This document shows positions 45,317-59,248 of a stretch of DNA of 64,000 nt, piece after piece. How positions within the stretch are numbered: the stretch's first letter is position 1; each line of letters begins with the position of its first letter. This stretch comes from Rhabditoides inermis. Its lineage: Eukaryota; Nematoda; Chromadorea; Rhabditida; Rhabditidae. Both the position numbers and the translations under genes were made by a program. The notes under the pieces were generated by a model that ran no database searches, was not told the origin of the DNA, and was given only the letters and a program-made list of their open reading frames with translations. The DNA is taken from the NCBI GenBank assembly GCA_963966185.1, contig CAWZYM010000244.1, forward strand, positions 1-64,000. The letters run 5' to 3'.

Positions 45317-47558
45317 ATGTCTTGGAGTGTGACATCGTCGACCCTGCTAGGCTGTGTCGGCTGTCAGGCCGCCACAGAACTCATGCAAAAGTGAGTTTTT
45401 CACAATATAGGGCGGTTGGCTGTATTGTGCTGTTTATTGGTTTCTGTCTCGATTTGAACACACTTGAATGGTTGTTGTATTAGGGAGATTCCCGGTTCGA
45501 TCGCGCTTCTATCTCTGGCGTCTTGTGTGTTCATAGCTTCGTACGGTCTGGTGGTGCACCAACGATGGCTAACCGCCAAGCAACACATACCCATCAGGTG
45601 AGTCTGCAAAAGAGAGAGAGACTATCAACAATTGCGTGATGCAGTCTTAAGTAAATGGCTACCTACACATGCTGTTAATGACGTGTTGCAGGGCATGTAT
45701 CCCTATCGTCGCCGTATTCTTCCTTTCCACCACCATCAACAACATGGCGCTGTCGATGAATGTCTCCATGCCCCTCTTCATCATATTCAGATCGGTACGC
45801 TGTTTTGGTTAGGCAAGACAATCACTCATCTCATCATCGCATTGATACGCACGCCTTTATTAGACCATGTATATTTACTCGTATATCACACGTTCCGCGT
45901 AAGAGTCGGACGAGGTGGGACCTAGGAGCTGGTTGTATGCACATATTGGATGCACATAGGGGTTTTCAAGGGTGCTCTATAAGGTGGTATCAGTGGTTTT
46001 GGTCCATTATGCAAATTTGATCAGTTAAGGGACCACTACCTCAAATCAGTCAGTTTTGGTCCAAAATGACATTTCGATAGCTCGTTCGATTTGTATTAAC
46101 ATTTTGAAACACTTTTCATATAAAATGATTTTTGATTAACCCAAGTGTTAGGAAGTTATGACCTAAAAAGTAGAAAATTTGCATATTTTTGAATTTTTCG
46201 ATAATGTTTCGCCCCGCGACAACGGCAGCGGTACACACTATCAGAAAGAGCGTATTTTGTTTAGTTTCATGAATTTTACCATAGAAATCGAACGTAACGT
46301 CTTTGATCATCCAAGCGATTGAAAGTTGGAGGCTAAGTACAAAATACAATATGAATTAATTATAATTATGAATATGAATCAATTATGAAAGTTGTTATTC
46401 TAGAATATTCTTTTACGTGGCATTCTTGGTTTATAAACGAAATTTTAGAATTTTTTCCGGTAACTTTGTTTCATGTTTCAGGGCTCTCTGATCGCTTCGA
46501 TGATTCTATCCGCATTCGTGCAGCAGAGGAGGTACGATCTTAGACAGATACTCGCAGTGATCGTCGTCTCATTCGGAATCGGTAGGTGCTCGCAAATATA
46601 CTCAACAATGAACACTCAACAGTGAAAGAAACATGTGAAACATTAAAAAAAGAAAAGAGAGAGAGGAGAGAGATTTGAGCCCGATTTTGGGATGTGTTGC
46701 AGCGATCTTCACTCTGGCGTCGTCGACTGATCGGATGAGCGGAAGCCCCCCGGCATGGACACAACTCCTCCCCCTCCCTCCATTCGCCATCGGTCGGTGA
46801 GGGGGCTGATAAGTGATATATGATAGGTGTAATGATAAGCAAGTATATGTTGTACGAGTGTGTCGTTGCAGGTGTGTGTCTGATGCTGACTGCTCTGTTC
46901 ATGAGTGCGTACCTGGGTATCATGCAGGAGAACGTGTACCGGACGCACGGCAAGCACTACAACGAGCTCATGTTTCAAGTGGTGGGTGGGGGTGAGCCAG
47001 CCGTTGATCCCTCCCTGTCCAGCACTTCCTCTCCATCCCCGCCTACGCTCTGTTGGGCGCTGACGTGTCGTCGACTGCCTCTGCCGCCCTCTCCTCGCCC
47101 TCTCTACACATTCTCGGAGTCGACTGCTGCATCCCTCGCAACGTCTTCTTCATTGCAGTCTTTGTCGTGCTGCAGTGAGTGGAAATTTATATCACAATTT
47201 TGTAATTTGGTATACGTTAGTCTGATAATACGTGATCATTCAGATCAATTCAAAGATGGTTATTAATTTAGTGTTGAGGTTTGTGTGCGTGACGAACGTG
47301 TATCGACTAACATCTGTCTGCTCATCGCTCTCCGTATCTATGGTGGGTAGAGAGAGAAGAGAGAAGAGAGAAGAGAGAAGAGAGAAGGAGGGAGAGAGAG
47401 AGAGAGAGAGAGCCTCGTTTCAGGTGCTGACAGTGCGCAAGTTCGTCTCGTTGCTCGTGTCAGTGTACGTGTTTGGCTCCCCGTTCTCCTTCCACCACGC
47501 AGTCGGAACAGCCCTCGTCTTTCTGGGAAGCGCCCTCTACTCCAATATGTTCTTCTGA
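45317..47558 (+). CDS. SLC35B4-type UDP-GlcNAc/UDP-xylose nucleotide-sugar transporter, 313 residues
   Basis: Imports nucleotide sugars into the Golgi or ER lumen in exchange for the nucleotide monophosphate. Nine exons join in phase: 45317-45390, 45484-45597, 45692-45794, 46482-46581, 46703-46792, 46872-46981, 47023-47174, 47279-47342, 47424-47558. Ten helices are expected and the length is close to human SLC35B4 (331). Family signatures are TINNMALSMNVSMPLFIIFR followed by SGSLIASMIL, GIMQENVYRTHGKHYNE, and the C-terminal LTVRKFVSLLVSVYVFGSPF. The ATG follows ATTTGCAG|T, a likely spliced-leader acceptor. It starts 366 nt after the pdzd-8 stop on the same strand. The intron 45795-46481 holds a MITE. 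Confidence 0.9.
45895..46335 (+). mobile_element. MITE copy, family of 56,270-56,833, in an SLC35B4-like intron
   Basis: Starts near TAAGAGTCGGACGAGGTGGG and shares with the 56.3-kb element the segments around AGGGACCACTACCTCAAATC and GAAAGAGCGTATTTTGTTTA. Terminal repeats are less clear here. A related piece is at 15640-15900. Confidence 0.65.
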
Positions 47559-48966
47559 TCGTGTTTCTTGACGATCACTTTCATTCAGTACTGTTTTTCA
47601 TGCATATTCCTGTGAATTATACTTCAATCATGTTTTATGTGATTTGCTTACTTAGTGGTGATATTGTTGTGTGGTCTCTAGTCTATTTGTAGAATTCCGT
47701 TGTATATTTTGGGACGGCCTTATGCCACGGTTGTTTATTTTCTCTTTCCCCTTTCTCCTTATCTGTTTTTGGTGCGTGGCATTATGGTTTCATGACGGAT
47801 TTGTGTTGTGCATTTCATACACGAGGGAATCTCTTCCCCCTCCTCTCTCTGATGCATCATAGTGGTTATGTTCCTCAGCCCTTCCTTAGCAGTCCCGTGC
47901 AGTATATTAGCTGTAAATGAAATTCGAATTCTTATCGGTAGATGATCACGTATGTCGCCGGTGCTCCATTCTAGGGGCGGGTGTCGCCGAAACGGTCCCG
48001 TTAGTCATGTCGCCTCTCTCCACACAACACAAACCCGATTCGTTATCGTTGTATCTGTGTATTCGGACGTGGTCCGTCTTTGTGCTCTTCTCACGTTCTC
48101 ACCCCAACCGGACACGGTCCGACCGGCCCCTCATCTTTTATCGATCTCTTCCCCCTCCTCTCTCTGATGCATCATATGTGCTCTTGAATGTGATAAACGA
48201 TAAACGTTTACACGATAACGCTGCCCAATCACTTATCTATCGGTCGCTCACTCCGAAGTATTTACTGAATGTAATATCTTGAATTAGTTTTGATGTTCTT
48301 CTCATTTGCATAGTATTCTTGCCCTGAGAAAATGGAACAGCTGTCGGCCACGGTCATTTGCCACGGCAAGTGAGTGCGGGGTGTGGCTGTATTGATTTCT
48401 CTCGCTTTCTGTGCCCTCTTGTCTCTCGCTGCCTGAGGGTGCTCTATCACCACGTTGCGTGCAGCCGACTGACCCCAGTCCACACCAGCTGCCACGTTTC
48501 TGTTTCATGTAATGATAGTCGTGCTATTCGTTTGATGAGCTGTGTTTGCCTTTCTCGTATAGTCTGAAATGAGAGCGCCATCCTTTTGTGGCCGTTCTAT
48601 TCTCGCTCGTTTTCATATTCGCATGTTTTGTGTGTACAGCTTGACAAGTGTTATTGTACCGCATGGCATGCCTAACAGCGATATTAACTTTATATTGTGT
48701 TTCGTGATTAATCTCGGCGAAAATGCGATCGCGTTTCGGGCTTGATTATCAGCTGAGTGATCTTCAGTTCTTATTTCCTCCTTCACACTTTCCCGATTTG
48801 CATCTCTCTCGCGCGTGTTGTGTGACAATTGTGGATTGGTGGCGATTGCCGGCTGAGATTTGTGCGAGCGGTTGAATCGCGTGTCCGGTCGACCCCCAAC
48901 TAACCACCCATTCACACCAGTGTGTCACTCGTTGGTTGGACTAACCAGAAAGAGGAAGAAGAGGAG
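47559..48966. other. Intergenic region between SLC35B4-like and bre-1-like genes
   Basis: 1.4 kb with no recognised gene. It contains a 33-bp exact duplication (47829-47861 and 48144-48176, core CTCCTCTCTCTGATGCATCA). The bre-1 promoter should lie here. AATAAA-like signals are not obvious. Confidence 0.5.
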
Positions 48967-51851
<2,885 letters not shown>

Positions 51852-52190
51852 ATTGCCCCCTTTTCCCCTCTTACAACTTACAGCTTTTCTTACAATGTGA
51901 TGATTGTTGATTGTTTTTCGATATTCTAACTTATTTGTTATATCTGTGCAATCATTGATATCTCTGTGATAGCCTAATATCAAGAAGGCACGAGAAAATT
52001 GTTTTATTTGTCGTTTTATTAAGTGATATACATTTATCTAACGTAGTACGCGGATAATGCGAGTTGTAAAAGTGTAACACGGAAGAAATAACACCGGAAA
52101 TATAACAACATCAACGACAAACAATGAGTGGGAAGAGGGGGGAAGGGGGGGGGGGGATGTGGAGAAAGAGAGAGAGATAGAGAGTGCCAG
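51852..52190. other. bre-1 3' flank and LINE 3' untranslated region
   Basis: Holds the end of the bre-1 transcript and, from about 52030, the minus-strand LINE's 3' untranslated part. A poly-G run (52145-52156) and a short GA run are present. The exact junction was not found. Confidence 0.5.
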
Positions 52191-55032
52191 TTAGCCCGAG
52201 TGCTCATGATGCCTGAACTCGCAAATTGCGCCAAGGTCAAAACCGCTGAGCGCGGATTTGAAAGAAGCTAGTGACCCGTGGGTGACTATGCGGTCAGGAA
52301 GCTGATTCCACACGCGAACCACGCGCGAGACAAACCCATTGTGTACTACACTATTATACGTAGCCGTTCTACGTAGTTGGAGCGAGTTCTTGCGTCTGCC
52401 TCTGCCCGGTTGGACAGTGAACAGGGCTCGCAACTCGGGACCCTCCATACCACGCAAAACCCTGAAACAGAAAATAAGATCGAGTTCAGTGCGACGGTAC
52501 TCAAGTGAGTTCATACCAAACATAGCGAGGCGATCTAGATAGGGAATACTGAAAGAATTATAGCCAAGTTTGTGAAGAGTGATTCGAGTGAAGTTTCGTA
52601 GAACAGACTCAATTTTGTTGATCTGCTCTAAGGTGTGAGGAGACCAGATGATAGAGCCGTATTCCAAGATTGGACGGACGTATGTACTGAATAAAGACGC
52701 ATAAGTAGAGATATTTGGATAAGCGACAGCGCGCGCAATTGCGCACGCAGTTGCAGTTGCGCGACCGACTTTGACATCAATGTGGCTGCGAAAGTCAAGA
52801 TTTGGCGTCATAAGAATGCCAAGATCGGGGATAGAGTCCTCAACCTGCTCCAGTCTCACGCCATCCAGTCTCAGTGGACAGTCGTGGGCGCTGAACAAGG
52901 ATAGGTGACGACTCTTGGGCACAGACACTTCCATCTCCCAGTCATGTGACCAGGACGAGAAGTGTACCATGTCCACCTTCAACTCATGAAAGTCGATCAT
53001 AGGCTCCCTGATCGTACGAAAGAATTTTGCGTCGTCTGCATAGAGTACTACCTCCGAGGATATCTTCGATGGTAAGTCATTAATGAAGATTACGAACAAA
53101 AGAGGCCCTAAGACGCTCCCTTGAGGAACGCCAGAAGGGCATGCGAAAGATTCAGAAAATTTTGAGTCGCACATAACTTTAAAAGAGCGATTAGAGAGAT
53201 AGCGGCCGAGCCAATTGATTAGACCGTTTCCGATACCGTAACCGGAGAGTTTGTGCAAAAGAAGACGGTGAGACACCTTGTCAAAAGCCTTGCAAAAATC
53301 AATATAAACAACGTCAGTTTGAAAGCCTTCGGACAAACCATCGAGCCATTTCGAAACGCACAACAAAAGTTGTGCGACAGTTGATTTGGACGGTAGAAAC
53401 CCGAATTGACGCGGGTATATCAAACCGGAGAGCAAAAGGTGGGAGAGAATTTTGTCCTTGATAATAATTTCAAGGATCTTGCAAAATGAAGAGACTAGTG
53501 AGATTGGTCGGTAATTTTCAACAACGTCCCTCCGACCCTTCTTGTGCAGCGGCGATACGAGAGCAACGCGCCACATTTCTGGCACAGATCCAGAGATGAG
53601 CGACAGGTTGAACAAGCGCGCAAGAGGTTCAGACAACGACAAAGCTAGTTTTTTTGATAAAGTAGGCAGGAATGCGTTCGGGCGTGAGCGAAAGCTTGCT
53701 CTTCAGTTTGCCAATCGCCTGGAACACCGCATATCCGTCCAAAAGGAAATCAGACAAGGGTGGGGCGTCAGCAGCTGTTAGCGGAGGAAGAGGGTTGTTG
53801 TTTGGCTTGTTATAGACGCTTGCAAAGTAAGAGGCAAGTGAGCGCGAGATGATTGCGGGGTCGGAGGTGCGCGTGCCATCAGGCATAGTGAGAGCACTGA
53901 TGCCGCGCGAGTTGTTGTTCAGTCTACGATTGATGTAGCCGAAGAACCTGCGCGAATCGCGCGAGTCGATAATTTTGCGTTCGGTGTAAGCGGCAAACTT
54001 GGCGCACCTGCTGGTATAGTCTCTCCTGGCGGCGACAAAGCGAGCGAAGCCGTCGGAGGTCTGCTCGCGCGCCTCCCACGCCTCGTCTACTCGCCGACGG
54101 GCACGCAGAAGATGAGCGGGCGCGGGTCTGTCGGTCGGTCGTCGCTTGAGAGGAACATGAGTCTGAATTATATCATTCAAAACAGATATAAATTTATTAT
54201 AAACAGTATCGATACAAGAAGTATCGGAAAACACACAACTCCAATCATAATTAGCTAGAATGAAGTCCAGTTTAGAATAGTCGGCCTTCGTGAAGTCGCG
54301 CGAGAAGTCTTCTTGGGTCTCGTCGGAAGCAGCTACGTCGGAGAGAAGGGAGAAAGTGACGGCGGCGTGGTCAGAGGAGGAGAATGGGCGGACCACCTCG
54401 ACTTCCGAAAACGCTGGTGGGGAATCGACGAGAGCGACATCAAGAACGTACTTTCCGCGCGTTGGCTGTTGTACAAGATTGTACAAGCCAGCGTTGTTAC
54501 AGAACTCAAAGAAATCACTTACCAGTCCGCTACCCGCGGTCTGACCCGGGTACAATTGAAAGTTAAGATCACCCAGAACAACTACAGGCATAGCGGAGGC
54601 AGATATGAGAGAGGAGAGATCAGATAGAATTGAGCGGGTGGGCTCGGCAGGGGTGGAAGGTGGCCGGTACAACAGAAATACACGATATACAATGGGTGTG
54701 AGAATGTCAATACAAACACATTCAGAATCATTAGATAATGGAATCTCAAGAATGGCAATAATCTTTTGGATGAAAATGATGACTCCACCGGCCCGTGAGG
54801 GCCGATCTCGTCGAACAATATGGTAAACACCGCGGGGATCAAGGAGACCATTAGGAAAATTTGGCGAGAGCCAGGATTCGCAAAAAGCAACAATGTCATG
54901 CTCAAAGCTATATAGAAGAGAGTGTAATTCGTTCAATTTCTTAGTGAGAGAGCGGCAATTCGCTAGATAGAACTTCACGCGGGCGCCTCCGCTGGCAACG
55001 TCCGAGGGGGGCAGGAAGAGGTCGGGGGGCAC
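52191..55032 (-). pseudogene. LINE ORF2: endonuclease and reverse transcriptase, one frameshift
   Basis: The first part (55032 to about 53650) is an apurinic-type endonuclease: NCRSLTKKLNELHSLLY, AFCESWLSPNFPNG, VVLGDLNFQLYPG and SSDHAAVTFSL. The second part (from about 53650 to 52191) is a CR1/Jockey reverse transcriptase: VSPLHKKGRRD, YRPISLVSSFCKILE, FGFLPSKSTVAQLL, VYIDFCKAFDKVSH, GVPQGSVLGPLLF and the catalytic LYADDAKFF, then YVRPILEYGSIIWSPH. The two halves are in adjacent frames and meet at a run of seven T (A on the coding strand) at 53649-53655. One base too many there would explain the break. Confidence 0.9.
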
Positions 55033-56021
55033 GTCTGCTGCTGTCCGTCCGTCGCAGGCGATCGCGCGGGAGTTGCAGTCAGCCTAGAATCGAAAGCGGG
55101 AGGAAGTGTCTGTTCAATGGTAGTGGGAATGGGAATAGAGGTCGTGCGGTTCCCGCTACGGGACCGCAGCTGCTTCGGCATTGAAGGAGGCTGCTGGGCC
55201 GACTCAGCGAGGCACTTTTTGGCCCGTTCCTTCTCCTTCTTCCTCTGGCTCTTAGTCATCCTAGGAGTGGCGGCCGCATCCAGCTGCGCCCCAGCCACCG
55301 GAGTGGTGGGGTTGAGGACCGCGTGCGTCTCCACAACGGCAGAAGAGGTGACCTCCATCGGAACAACAATGGAGGCCGTCTTACCGCCGCCCGAGTCATA
55401 CGCGGGCTTCACCACCTGCTCCTCCGAGAGGGTAGAGAAGGACGGGGAAATAAACATTGGTTCCGGGTCATCGCGCCCCTTGGCCTGGGGAGCGGAGGGA
55501 TTGCTGTGCGCAACCCCTCGCTGCTTCCAAGCCTTGGTACGCTCGCCTAGCATGTTGTTGTGCGCTGCCAGCTCGGACGGGTTGTAGCCCATCCTCGCCG
55601 ACATATCACCAAAATGCGAGGGAAACATGCGCTTGTGGTGATTGAACTGCGCGACAAAGTGCTTGGCCGTGTGGCTGTTCGTGAAAATTAGCTTCAGGCT
55701 GCGCGGACCTTTACCCCCCTTGTGGCCCATGCGAAAGCACTCCTTCACAGGGCCGTCCGCATTAATCTGGTTGATCAAATTAATCACGGACTGCTCGTCT
55801 TGCATATACGCGTAATAAGGTTGGCACCCCGTGGGCTCACGGAGGCCACGAAGCACCACCATACGATTGTGACTCACAGGGGAGGGAGAACGGCTTCGTG
55901 CAACGAGTGGGGCGGGTGGGCGGCCGGGGCGATTCGGCGGCGGGACAGCAGATGTCATCATCGGCGGTGGGACAGAGAACATCGGCAACACAGGCTCGAG
56001 GGCAGCACGCTTCGTCGTCAA
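54975..56021 (-). CDS. LINE ORF1 protein, 348 residues
   Basis: Precedes ORF2 and overlaps its start. A Pro-rich N-terminus is followed by an RRM-like segment (residues about 75-160, with FRMGHKGGKGPRSLKLIFTN and HFVAQFNHHKRMFPS) and a Lys/Arg-rich stretch (MTKSQRKKEKERAKK). This fits the RNA-binding ORF1 products of CR1/Jockey elements. No CCHC zinc knuckle was seen. Confidence 0.75.
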   Translation of the reverse strand: MTTKRAALEPVLPMFSVPPPMMTSAVPPPNRPGRPPAPLVARSRSPSPVSHNRMVVLRGLREPTGCQPYYAYMQDEQSVINLINQINADGPVKECFRMGHKGGKGPRSLKLIFTNSHTAKHFVAQFNHHKRMFPSHFGDMSARMGYNPSELAAHNNMLGERTKAWKQRGVAHSNPSAPQAKGRDDPEPMFISPSFSTLSEEQVVKPAYDSGGGKTASIVVPMEVTSSAVVETHAVLNPTTPVAGAQLDAAATPRMTKSQRKKEKERAKKCLAESAQQPPSMPKQLRSRSGNRTTSIPIPTTIEQTLPPAFDSRLTATPARSPATDGQQQTCPPTSSCPPRTLPAEAPA

Positions 56022-56269
56022 ATTGCGAGCAACCTCAAACTTGGGTAATTAATTGGGTAATTATTTATTGTGTTGGGTTTTAGTAAATTAATAAATTTGC
56101 TCTTGAATAGCTGGATGTGTTATGTGTGATCATCAAGTTTGGGAAAGTTTTTTACTCTCGTCAAGTGAAGCGGTAGAGTAGTCAGTTCTTCGAAGTTCTT
56201 CGAATGTTTCGAATCATGCCCAGATCCCATATGCCCATATCACATTTCACACTTCCCCAAATCGCATAA

Positions 56270-56833
56270 CACACCGTCTCTGTAAGAATTGGACGAGGTG
56301 GTTACTAGGAGGGTGTGTTTTTTTATGGTGTGTTTGCTTTTTGCTACTTCGCAGTGACACAGGGCGAAAAATCGAAAAATGCCGAATAATCGCTTTCCGG
56401 ACCACTTTCAACCGTCTGGATGGCCGATGATGCCAGGATTGATTTTCTTCATAAAAATCATGTAAACCAAAAAAACACGCTCTTTCAAATGGTACTAATT
56501 ATTCTTGCTATTCAGGTCAGCAACATTTTCAAAAAAATCGAAATAATGCAAATTTTGTGATAATAACTTTTTTGAACTTATTTTTTTCGAAAAGCATTTT
56601 ATATGAAAAAGTTTTCAGAATCTGAAAAGGAATCGAACGAGCTCTTATTTGAAGTGTTTTGGCAAAAATTGACCGATTCAGAGGTAGTGGTCCCTTCATG
56701 AGCCTAATTTGCATATTTGACAAAAACGACCCTATACATCTTGTAGAGGACCTTCGATAACCTCTATATGCGCCGACATAGCCTCTAGTAACCACATGCC
56801 CAAAAAGTGTCCGATTCTTACAAAGACGGTGTG
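56270..56833. mobile_element. 564-bp MITE with inverted ends
   Basis: The left end CACACCGTCTCTGTAAGAAT is matched in inverse by the right end (one mismatch), and inner parts also pair (GGTTACTAG and its inverse). Flanks TA|A...A|TA could be a TA duplication, but this is ambiguous. It is the most complete copy of the family seen at 15,640 and 45,895. Confidence 0.8.
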
Positions 56834-56844
56834 ATATCTTCCAA

Positions 56845-57488
56845 GATCTCTCAAAGATCAAGGGGAACCCCAATGCCAAGTTTGTTCTGCAAGGTGAGCT
56901 GTTTTCATATAGCACTATATGTATCATGATTTCCAGGTGATCAGCCGTCCGAATTGGAAGCTTTCCGCGATGTGTGTCGTTCTCTTCACGCACAGCTTCT
57001 CAACGACAAGAACAGGTACCAGGTAGAAAGAAGCGGCACACTCATTTTTTTCAAGCATTCTCCATGGAACAACGTTTCTATCTCTTCCCAAGTGAAGTGC
57101 CAATGTCAGAGACTCGCTCGTGCCGATACTGGAATTCAGAGAAAGTGAGTTCATTATACATATTTCAGTAACGAATATCGTAACTTTCATACCGTGTGAG
57201 AAATGTTATGTGAACAATGATACTATAAATCGTATCATGTGAGTTTGAGCGTTTGAGGATGTTTTGAAGAGACTGACTACTATTTTACCGTTGCTGGGCT
57301 AGTTCGTTGTGTGCGCAATTAAGAGCGATCAGAAAAAGGTAATCCGTGAAAATAATGAGAGGTGGAGATGAATAGTGTTTCAGAACCTCCTCGTCACTCG
57401 AATGCTGCTGGAGAGATCATGTTACCCGCCACGCACTTGCAACATCACACAGTTTGTTCATGTTCCAAAACTTTGGTTTATCAAATGA
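56845..57488 (+). CDS. Unrecognised small gene, 3' exons
   Basis: Five pieces join in phase with good splice sites: about 56845-56893, 56937-57015, 57093-57144, 57303-57338, 57384-57488 (stop TGA). They encode about 107 residues, including LSKIKGNPNAKFVLQGDQPS, ELEAFRDVCRSLHAQLLNDK and the C-terminus NLLVTRMLLERSCYPPRTCN followed by ITQFVHVPKLWF. I do not recognise the family. The 5' end is unclear because a MITE ends 12 bp upstream and a LINE lies beyond it. An isolated ORF-like segment near 56135-56175 could be an earlier exon. Confidence 0.5.
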
Positions 57489-57539
57489 CCACAACTGCGG
57501 TGGGTGCCATGCAGTTCATGACATGATTCGGATGTTCAT

Positions 57540-57990
57540 GACTTGATTGCATTTGGTTAAACTATCATCATTTATTTATTGCATCTAAACAATATTTTAC
57601 GGATCAATGGTACACATATACACTTTACACTTATATGATCACAGGAACGTCGAGAAAATATTAGAGGAGTTACAATTGTTCATCGATTAGGGAAAGGAAA
57701 TCTGAGTATGGTAGGGAATACATACTGAGCGGAATTTTATTTACAATTTCGAAGTAACGATGAGTGAAGAAAGCTTCAGTTGTGTTATTTGTTGCTCTAG
57801 AAAGTGGATAGAGTTTGTCGGAAGCGCCTCGCGTTCGGCTGGATCGCACTTGGAAAAGTGCATCAACACAAAGATCAATGTCACCTCGCAACACCTTGTA
57901 CACGAACACCACGTCTCTTCTATCTCTGCGGTGGGAAAGAGACTCTAAAGCTAGACGAGCCCGCACGTGGTCATTAGACAAGTGAGGAGG
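57540..57990 (-). pseudogene. LINE reverse transcriptase C-terminal remnant
   Basis: A 103-codon minus frame (57981-57670) reads LESLSHRRDRRDVVFVYKVL, RGDIDLCVDALF and later FFTHRYFEIVNKIP. This is the post-RT tail of CR1/Jockey elements (compare LEYRRTELDLIFCFRVLRG in the 52-kb LINE). The RT core is absent, so it is a fragment of a different subfamily. Confidence 0.75.
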
Positions 57991-58461
57991 TGCGGATGCG
58001 CGGCGCGGATCGGGATGGCAGATGGTGTGGAGGAAGCCGTGAACAGCAAGAGCAGCCGCAAGTCGTAGTCAGTTGTTTTTCGTGTTGTATTTTTTATTAT
58101 TGAATATGGCTTGGACCTTGTGTGTTTGCGTTATGTAATGCATATGTTTTATCCCCGTTTGCTTCATGTTTGTTGATTGTGATATTCTCGCATATTTTCG
58201 CATAACACTTTCTTACGCTTGCATCTCAATCACCCTGTGCGCCAGGAGCGGCAAGACTGAGCGCGTGAAGCTGGGCGGTGAATCGTGAGCTGCACTGTCT
58301 TTTCCCCAAGGCACGCTTTGCGCGATGTTTGACCCTGCTTGCTGTTTGTTTTGTTTTTTTCACGTATCTCTTTTCGTCGCGTTGGCGTTGTGCCCACATC
58401 ACTCGAACACTCGTTGTGGATTACCCGCTGGTTGTGTGGCATCCTGCATCCATTTCACCCA
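57991..58461. other. No gene recognised; one exon-like segment
   Basis: Around 58246-58287 an acceptor-like CGCCAG and donor-like GTGAGC enclose SGKTERVKLGGE in one frame. It does not join in phase to the exon-like segment at 61224, so it remains unassigned. Confidence 0.35.
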
Positions 58462-58634
58462 TGTTTGTTTGTTTGTTTGTTTGTTTGTTTGTTTGTTTGT
58501 TTGTTTGTTTGTTTGTTTGTTTGTTTGTTTGTTTGTTTGTTTGTTTGTTTGTTTGTTTGTTTGTTTGTTTGTTTGTTTGTTTGTTTGTTTGTTTGTTTGT
58601 TTGTTTGTTTGTTTGTTTGTTTGTTTGTTTGTTT
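58462..58634. repeat. (TTTG)n microsatellite
   Basis: About 43 perfect tetranucleotide units. Every frame is open, which creates artificial VCLF or NKQT repeat proteins on both strands. Confidence 0.98.
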
Positions 58635-59170
58635 TAGTTATCACAATTGTCCTTCGCTTGCGCTTCCGCACCTCACTCACCTTGCATCCCGCCTAGCACG
58701 CACCGATTGTATTCAATTTGTTTAGTGCATATAGAGAGTAGTCTCGTCTCATGGAAACATCGGATTCGGCATATTTTCAATGTTCAGGTACGGGTGAATA
58801 GGTTGTTCCTGTCTTTTTGGGGTTTGATGTGGGACTTTTTCTCGGTCCGTCTCTGGCGGATACCGCTCGGTTTTGTGGGCAGAACTGAGCAGCAGAGATG
58901 AGGAGGTTTGGGCGGTAGAGCAGTTAGTGGAGCAGCGGAGCGGAGCATCATAGCAGGAGTAGACTGTGGAGCAGTGAAGGACAGGAGCGGAGCAATTATC
59001 ACACCAAGCAGCGGAGTCATCAATCGTTCAATCAAATGGAGGAGGGAAATAGGAACCCGTGCCGTGAGCGTTTTTGGAACTTTAGGGAGCGGTAAAGCTA
59101 GGTCTTGCTTTGATTCATTGTAAGTCGCCATGACTAGTGTACGTTTGTGAGTGATTCGATGACTGATAAG
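58635..59170. other. No gene recognised
   Basis: GGAGC-rich low-complexity sequence (58900-59020). Open frames here look random. Confidence 0.4.
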
Positions 59171-59173
59171 AAA

Positions 59174-59248
59174 GGAGCATACAAGCTAAGTCTCCTCTCT
59201 GTTGCTCCATCGGGCTTCTCTGTGCGGGAGACTTAGCTTGTATGCTCC
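59174..59248. repeat. 22-bp perfect inverted repeat at the 5' end of the RTE copy
   Basis: 59174-59195 and 59227-59248 are exact reverse complements (core GCATACAAGCTAAGTC) with a 31-nt spacer. The right arm is continuous with the RTE sequence, as if the 5' end had been copied in inverted orientation. Confidence 0.85.

Larger units (their letters stand above)
52030..56060 (-). mobile_element. Nearly full-length CR1/Jockey-like LINE
   Basis: Minus-strand non-LTR retrotransposon about 4 kb long with ORF1 (56021-54975) and ORF2 (endonuclease plus reverse transcriptase, 55032-52191). The two reading frames overlap by about 58 nt. ORF2 carries one frameshift. No target duplication could be identified, so the ends are approximate. 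Confidence 0.85.

Noticed and set aside
58246..58287. Short exon reading SGKTERVKLGGE
   Set aside because: Splice-like ends exist, but it joins in phase to nothing that I could find.
58278..58725. VCLF and NKQT repeat proteins on both strands
   Set aside because: All come from the (TTTG)n microsatellite, where every frame lacks stops.
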